Shown in pieces: positions 12,391 to 15,713 of a DNA stretch of 15,713 bases. The notes under the pieces are model-generated. The model did not search any database. It was not told the origin of the DNA and saw nothing but the letters and a program-made list of their open reading frames with translations. The position numbers were made by a program, and so were the translations under genes. Numbering within the stretch: position 1 is the stretch's first letter; each line of letters begins with the position of its first letter. This stretch comes from Candidatus Jorgensenbacteria bacterium (GTDB lineage Bacteria > Patescibacteriota > Minisyncoccia > UBA6257 > GWB1-50-10), in NCBI GenBank assembly GCA_016234345.1, contig JACRFG010000002.1, positions 1-15,713 of the forward strand, read 5' to 3'.

Positions 12391-12420
12391 TAAATAAAAA
12401 GAGCCAATCTAGTGGCTCTT
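12391..12420 (-). terminator. Intrinsic terminator after the coiled-coil orphan
   Basis: Perfect 8-bp stem AAGAGCCA (12399-12406) / TGGCTCTT (12413-12420) with a 6-nt loop, followed on the minus strand by TTTTTATTTAA. It starts 8 bp after the stop codon of the gene at 12634-12428 and also faces the 3' end of the convergent NADH dehydrogenase gene. Confidence 0.85.
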
Positions 12421-12427
12421 ACGATGA

Positions 12428-12634
12428 TTAACTTATTTGCGATTCAAGTTGACGGATTTCTTCGTCTATTTCATCTAGTTTTACTTTATAACTTTTCTCT
12501 TCGTCTCGGGCAATCATTCCTGTAAGTGTGCCGCGACAAGTAGAAAGCGTTAATGTGCTGTATTCGCTATATTTCTTAAAAATGGATTCACGAGTTTTCT
12601 TCAGCTTCATTAGTTTTAGCTGTAATTCTTTCAT
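12428..12634 (-). CDS. Small coiled-coil hypothetical protein
   Basis: A 68-residue, highly charged, almost entirely helical protein: helix MKELQLKLMKLKKTRESIFKKYSEY, a short loop with one cysteine and a glycine (STCRGTLTGMI), then helix EEKSYKVKLDEIDEEIRQLESQI. Leucine/isoleucine spacing fits a two-helix coiled-coil hairpin, which could serve as a dimerisation or adaptor module. A Shine-Dalgarno-like AAAGG lies 9 nt before the ATG, a promoter is visible upstream and a good terminator downstream. Function unknown. Confidence 0.72.
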   Translation of the reverse strand: MKELQLKLMKLKKTRESIFKKYSEYSTLTLSTCRGTLTGMIARDEEKSYKVKLDEIDEEIRQLESQIS

Positions 12635-12679
12635 TGCAATAACCTTTCAAATTATTAAGATGGGGATATTGCTATTCAT

Positions 12680-12709
12680 AATATAATCATATTTTACTTT
12701 TAATGTCCA
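12680..12709 (-). promoter_or_regulatory. Probable promoter of the coiled-coil orphan
   Basis: Minus-strand -35 TGGACA (12709-12704), 18-bp spacer, -10 TATATT (12685-12680). The leader is about 40 nt. Confidence 0.5.
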
Positions 12710-12741
12710 GAGTTAAAAAATGTGGGTAGAAAATCCGTGTC

Positions 12742-12778
12742 TTCATCCAAAACGATCGTTTAGGTTAAATACGATGAA
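12742..12778. repeat. Detached AACGATCGTT core within TTCATC/GATGAA inverted repeat
   Basis: AACGATCGTT (12751-12760), here as the 12-bp palindrome AAACGATCGTTT, is the same core that sits in the middle of palindromes A and B. It is enclosed by an inverted pair TTCATC (12742-12747) and GATGAA (12773-12778). It lies 24 bp from palindrome copy C, which lacks this core. Confidence 0.65.
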
Positions 12779-12784
12779 TTATTT

Positions 12785-12820
12785 TATGCACAAATCTGAA
12801 CGTAGTTAGATTTGTGCATA
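12785..12820. repeat. 36-bp palindrome, copy C (diverged)
   Basis: Arms TATGCACAAATCT (12785-12797) and AGATTTGTGCATA (12808-12820) are perfect 13-bp inverted copies. Compared with A and B, both arms changed in step (TATGTACA to TATGCACA and TGTACATA to TGTGCATA), and the CGATCG centre is lost. The total length is still 36 bp. The 257-bp region between the coiled-coil and glycosidase genes holds only this, the detached core, a promoter and a TCTCTTAAGAGA palindrome near 12867. Confidence 0.85.
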
Positions 12821-12891
12821 TCGAAAATTTATTAAGAAAACAAATCCAATATGACAGAAGTTTCTCTTAAGAGATTTCTTTCTAACAAAAC

Positions 12892-14373
12892 CTATATCCA
12901 ACCCAATTTCTTTAGTTGCGAATAAGTCCCGTGATAAGCAGCTAGATTGCCCATAATATTTTTGGGCGGTTTATAAAATTTATTGCGAACTGGTTTACGA
13001 GAATCAGATTCATAGATCTCATAGGCGCCGCCGCTTTTTTGAAAAAGATCGGCAATATCAATCATATCCAAAACAGATTCTTTCTTATATTGTTCTCGAA
13101 CTGTTGCATCAGGATGCTCTAACGCAATCTTAATCTTTGCTTGTACGTTTTGGGCTGTAACCCAAGGCCATACATATTCATTGTGGTAGCCGTCGAGTCC
13201 GATAAGACGATGTGGCATAAAAATCTGACGGCGCGGGTAAGGCGGATAAAAATTTTGCAGTCCCGATTTTTTTCGAACATATTTATCCAATGTTTTCTGG
13301 ACTCTAACAGCTTCTACGGAATTCAAAAGATACAACGATCCGAATACTGAAGCAGTCGTATCAATGCGTGATTCGTCAGTTGCGGTTTTAAAATAGCCAT
13401 GCTCGCTGTCATACAATTTATACATAATACTTTCTTTGGTTTGTCTGAACTTATTTTTATAATTTTTAGCGTCTTCAGACACGCCAAGACTATTGGACAT
13501 GAATTCCATCATCCTTAATGCGCGAGCGTACCATACATTCACCGTTCCAAGCTTTCCACCTCTTTTTAAACTATCGGCCCAATCAGGATTCGGTCCTTCA
13601 GCCACCAACAAATGATCGGATGGGTCAATTTTTTGCTCTACATATCCAATAGCTTTTTTGAGTTTATCAAAATTTTCTCTGGCGAACTCTCTCCCCTCTT
13701 CCGAATTAATAAAAAGTTCGCCCAAGGCAACAATAGTGGCTGGAACCGTATCTACCGCCTTACAAAAATCCTGGCCTTCATAAACCGCTCTTTCTTTCTT
13801 CCGAGTAATAAAATCAATACCAAGTTTCTTTAGTAACTTAATCCCGGGAATAAGCTGCAGGACATGGCGTTTACGCTCTACCCTATACGGTAACGCACCA
13901 TCAGCTCTCTGATGAATAAAGGTGGTTTTTAAAGAATCGATCAGTGCTGCCGGGTTATGCGAAGCAAAAAAATTACCGCCCGCATGCGCTAAATCACGCG
14001 TCCAAAGTTCATCATAAAAATTATCTTCTGGATCAGCAGACGGACAAACACCAAAACCCAGCTTATAACATTGATCAAGTCTGGCCCCTGCGTCTTCTGC
14101 TTTTTCCTTAAGTAATGCTGTTTTTTCGGGATCTACATTAACCTTTTCTCCCGCAAATCTTTCAACCATCCGTAATTCATTCACTCGTTCGACACTCAAT
14201 CGTTCTATATCATTTTCTCTTTGTTTTTCTGGTTGAAAAGCGATACTGCGATCAAAAGCTTCAACGCGTGTCGAATCCTTTTTCTCGAAAGAACGAGTTG
14301 TTGCGTCATCTTTCTTTTCATGATCACGGAGCTCCCCCGATGTTTCACTCTTCGGCCATTCAAACGAAGACAT
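12892..14373 (-). CDS. Cytoplasmic (alpha/alpha)6-barrel glycoside hydrolase (GDE/GH15/GH100-like)
   Basis: A 493-residue protein whose residues from about 85 on look like a six-hairpin glycosidase: LWTRDLAH (W124-D127) matches the W-x-RD substrate-binding motif of glucoamylases, glycogen debranching enzymes and GH100 invertases; PNPDWADSLKRGG (about 261-273) contains the candidate catalytic acids; NVWYARALRMM and NEYVWPWVTAQNVQAKI are typical barrel helices of the clan. The first 80 residues are charged, low-complexity and probably disordered; there is no signal peptide, so it should act in the cytoplasm, perhaps on a storage glycan or an alpha-glycoside. Family and substrate cannot be fixed by eye. 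No Shine-Dalgarno sequence is seen; a TAGTAT box ends 9 nt before the ATG. It shares no operon with its neighbours. Confidence 0.75.
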   Translation of the reverse strand: MSSFEWPKSETSGELRDHEKKDDATTRSFEKKDSTRVEAFDRSIAFQPEKQRENDIERLSVERVNELRMVERFAGEKVNVDPEKTALLKEKAEDAGARLDQCYKLGFGVCPSADPEDNFYDELWTRDLAHAGGNFFASHNPAALIDSLKTTFIHQRADGALPYRVERKRHVLQLIPGIKLLKKLGIDFITRKKERAVYEGQDFCKAVDTVPATIVALGELFINSEEGREFARENFDKLKKAIGYVEQKIDPSDHLLVAEGPNPDWADSLKRGGKLGTVNVWYARALRMMEFMSNSLGVSEDAKNYKNKFRQTKESIMYKLYDSEHGYFKTATDESRIDTTASVFGSLYLLNSVEAVRVQKTLDKYVRKKSGLQNFYPPYPRRQIFMPHRLIGLDGYHNEYVWPWVTAQNVQAKIKIALEHPDATVREQYKKESVLDMIDIADLFQKSGGAYEIYESDSRKPVRNKFYKPPKNIMGNLAAYHGTYSQLKKLGWI

Positions 14374-14394
14374 AAATCCAGCATACTACACACC

Positions 14395-14427
14395 AATATA
14401 AAAATAAACCTCCCTACACTGAGGGAG
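14395..14427 (-). terminator. Intrinsic terminator overlapping the stop codon of the zinc-protein gene
   Basis: Six-bp stem CTCCCT (14410-14415) / AGGGAG (14422-14427) with a 6-nt loop; on the minus strand it is followed by GTTTATTTTTATATT. The TAG stop codon (14416-14414) lies in the hairpin itself. Confidence 0.75.
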
Positions 14428-14626
14428 ATTTTACGCTTCGAAATATCATACAGTCCCAAACTCCGATTCTGAAATCACCGACATGAGTGGCATTGCACGC
14501 TTTATGCGGATCCGGACGGCAAATCACTTTATCATCACTAACCCATACTTCTTCGCCGACTTCGAAACGATGCTTGCAATAATCACAAGATTCTTTAGGA
14601 CCATGATACACGGTGAACAAATTCAT
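14414..14626 (-). CDS. Small Cys/His-rich protein, probable zinc-binding
   Basis: A 70-residue protein with CDYC (C14, C17), C36, H41, C44, H48 and C59. The first CxxC followed by a beta hairpin (FEVGEEVWVSDDKVIC) resembles a treble-clef or LIM-like zinc knuckle; the KVICRPDPHKACNATH segment would give the second ligand pair. No membrane segment is present. Its ATG overlaps the stop of the upstream membrane-protein gene by 4 bp (ATGA) and it has a Shine-Dalgarno sequence (AAAGGA). Function unknown; RNA or protein binding is possible. Confidence 0.72.
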   Translation of the reverse strand: MNLFTVYHGPKESCDYCKHRFEVGEEVWVSDDKVICRPDPHKACNATHVGDFRIGVWDCMIFRSVKSPSV

Positions 14627-14859
14627 TTATTCGTCCTTTCCTGATGTACGCGTTTTCGAAAACGGGAAATTATTTCGATCAACTCCGGAATGCTATTGAT
14701 TACCAGCCATACAAAAAACATCGCAAAACCGATACCCATACCACCCCAAAAACTCCATTCACCGAGATATTCACCAAAAAGTCCGGTCGAAACCATCGTG
14801 ACAAATGCGAATATTACTAATCCACGCACTGTCTTGATCTCAAACAAAGGTTCAGTCAT
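14623..14859 (-). CDS. Hypothetical two-helix membrane protein
   Basis: A 78-residue protein with two membrane helices (about residues 11-29 and 37-57) linked by a short loop (GEYLGEWSFWGG), and a basic C-terminal tail (SRFRKRVHQERTNK) that should face the cytoplasm. I do not recognise it. It is the first gene after the rRNA genes, has a Shine-Dalgarno sequence AAAGGAG 6 nt before the ATG, and is coupled by a 4-bp overlap to the Cys/His-rich protein gene. The pair may form a small membrane-linked unit. Confidence 0.72.
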   Translation of the reverse strand: MTEPLFEIKTVRGLVIFAFVTMVSTGLFGEYLGEWSFWGGMGIGFAMFFVWLVINSIPELIEIISRFRKRVHQERTNK

Positions 14860-14897
14860 TACTTACTCCTTTAAAATTGTAAAAACGTATCTATTTA

Positions 14898-14927
14898 AGA
14901 GTAGGTCTTCGCATCGCCTAATGTCAA
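14898..14927 (-). promoter_or_regulatory. Possible promoter of the membrane/zinc-protein pair
   Basis: Minus-strand -35 TTGACA (14927-14922), 18-bp spacer, weak -10 TACTCT (14903-14898). It follows the T tract that ends the 5S rRNA. Confidence 0.5.
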
Positions 14928-14933
14928 TTTTTG

Positions 14934-14947
14934 AAAAATAAAAAAAC
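14934..14947 (-). terminator. T-rich end of the rRNA operon
   Basis: Directly after the 3' strand of the 5S terminal helix, the minus strand continues as G followed by TTTTTTTATTTTT. The 5S helix I itself probably serves as the terminator stem. Confidence 0.6.
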
Positions 14948-15064
14948 GGCCCGCAAACTCTACTTTCCCCGCCGCCGAAGCAGCAAGTATCATCGAGGCT
15001 ACATGCTTTCACTTCTGTATTCGGAATGGGAACAGGTGGGACACATGTAGCTTAATCACGGACC
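14948..15064 (-). rRNA. 5S ribosomal RNA
   Basis: 117 nt on the minus strand. Helix I pairs GGTCCGTG (15064-15057) with TGCGGGCC (14955-14948), and the conserved internal stretch CCCATTCCGAATACAGAAG (CCGAACACGGAAG-like) plus the GATGATACTTGC/GGCGGGGAAAGTAG arm are all present. Confidence 0.95.
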
Positions 15065-15120
15065 GAGCTGATATGGAAATCAGCTTTTTGAGATAGAAAT
15101 TAAATAGCGCTCGCTTAAAA
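15065..15120 (-). other. 23S-5S internal transcribed spacer
   Basis: Short spacer of about 56 nt without a tRNA. It contains the hairpin AGCTGAT (15066-15072) / ATCAGCT (15079-15085) directly before the 5S 5' end, a likely RNase processing stem. A TTTTT tract lies on the plus-strand 3' side of the hairpin, so it also resembles a terminator for plus-strand transcription. Confidence 0.7.

Positions 15121-15713
<593 letters not shown>

Noticed and set aside
1324..14626. UGA recoded as glycine, as in some Patescibacteria lineages
   Set aside because: UGA ends several genes at sensible positions (for example at 1324, 5671, 8305 and 14623) and an RF2 gene is present.

Overview
The window reads as a piece of a small-genome bacterial chromosome, most likely from the Candidate Phyla Radiation (Patescibacteria, Parcubacteria-like). 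This is inferred from the divergent core genes, the many short orphan proteins, the tight gene packing with 4-20 bp overlaps, and a short wHTH plus Cas2-fold PaaX-like regulator of a type I recall as common in that group. UGA is used as a stop codon in several genes and an RF2 gene is present, so the standard bacterial code applies. Except for one gene, everything is on the minus strand, so the biological order runs from high to low coordinates.

Region by region, in transcription order. (1) 15713-14948: the 3' part of the 23S rRNA, a short spacer and the 5S rRNA. (2) 14859-14414: two overlapping small genes, a two-helix membrane protein and a Cys/His-rich putative zinc protein. (3) 14373-12892: a cytoplasmic (alpha/alpha)6-barrel glycoside hydrolase. 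(4) 12891-12339: an intergenic region with a palindrome and a small coiled-coil protein. (5) 12338-11061: a type II NADH dehydrogenase, the only plus-strand gene, divergent from a membrane-anchored orphan (10936-10559). (6) 10471-9030: phosphoglycerate kinase and a 60-residue orphan. (7) 8931-7377 and 7398-6961: the PaaX/Cas2-like regulator, followed by overlapping DHH phosphoesterase and RNase HI genes. (8) 6877-5671: a secreted N-acetylmuramoyl-L-alanine amidase and an overlapping orphan. (9) 5544-5196: RNase P RNA. (10) 5116-1652: tRNA-Thr(CGU), an MBL-fold hydrolase, an orphan, a domain-1-less RF2, FtsE and FtsX, closed by an intrinsic terminator. (11) 1587-1: a redox cassette of a thioredoxin-like protein, a DoxX-like protein and a CcdA-like membrane protein that runs off the window edge.

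The most interesting unexplained signal is a 36-bp palindrome present three times. Two near-identical copies flank the PaaX/Cas2-like gene, one upstream of it and one between it and the DHH-RNase HI genes. A third, diverged copy with symmetric compensating changes lies at 12785-12820, next to a detached copy of the AACGATCGTT core. The regulator plus its palindromes may be an autoregulated network controlling an RNA-turnover operon, or a small palindrome-associated mobile unit.

Two further themes stand out. First, several genes have a consensus -10 box only 6-9 nt from the start codon and no Shine-Dalgarno sequence, and the MBL gene starts 1 nt after a tRNA; both imply leaderless translation, while the orphan accessory genes carry good Shine-Dalgarno sequences. 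Second, RF2 lacks its whole N-terminal domain and sits in frame behind an unrelated ORF, separated by a single UAA stop.
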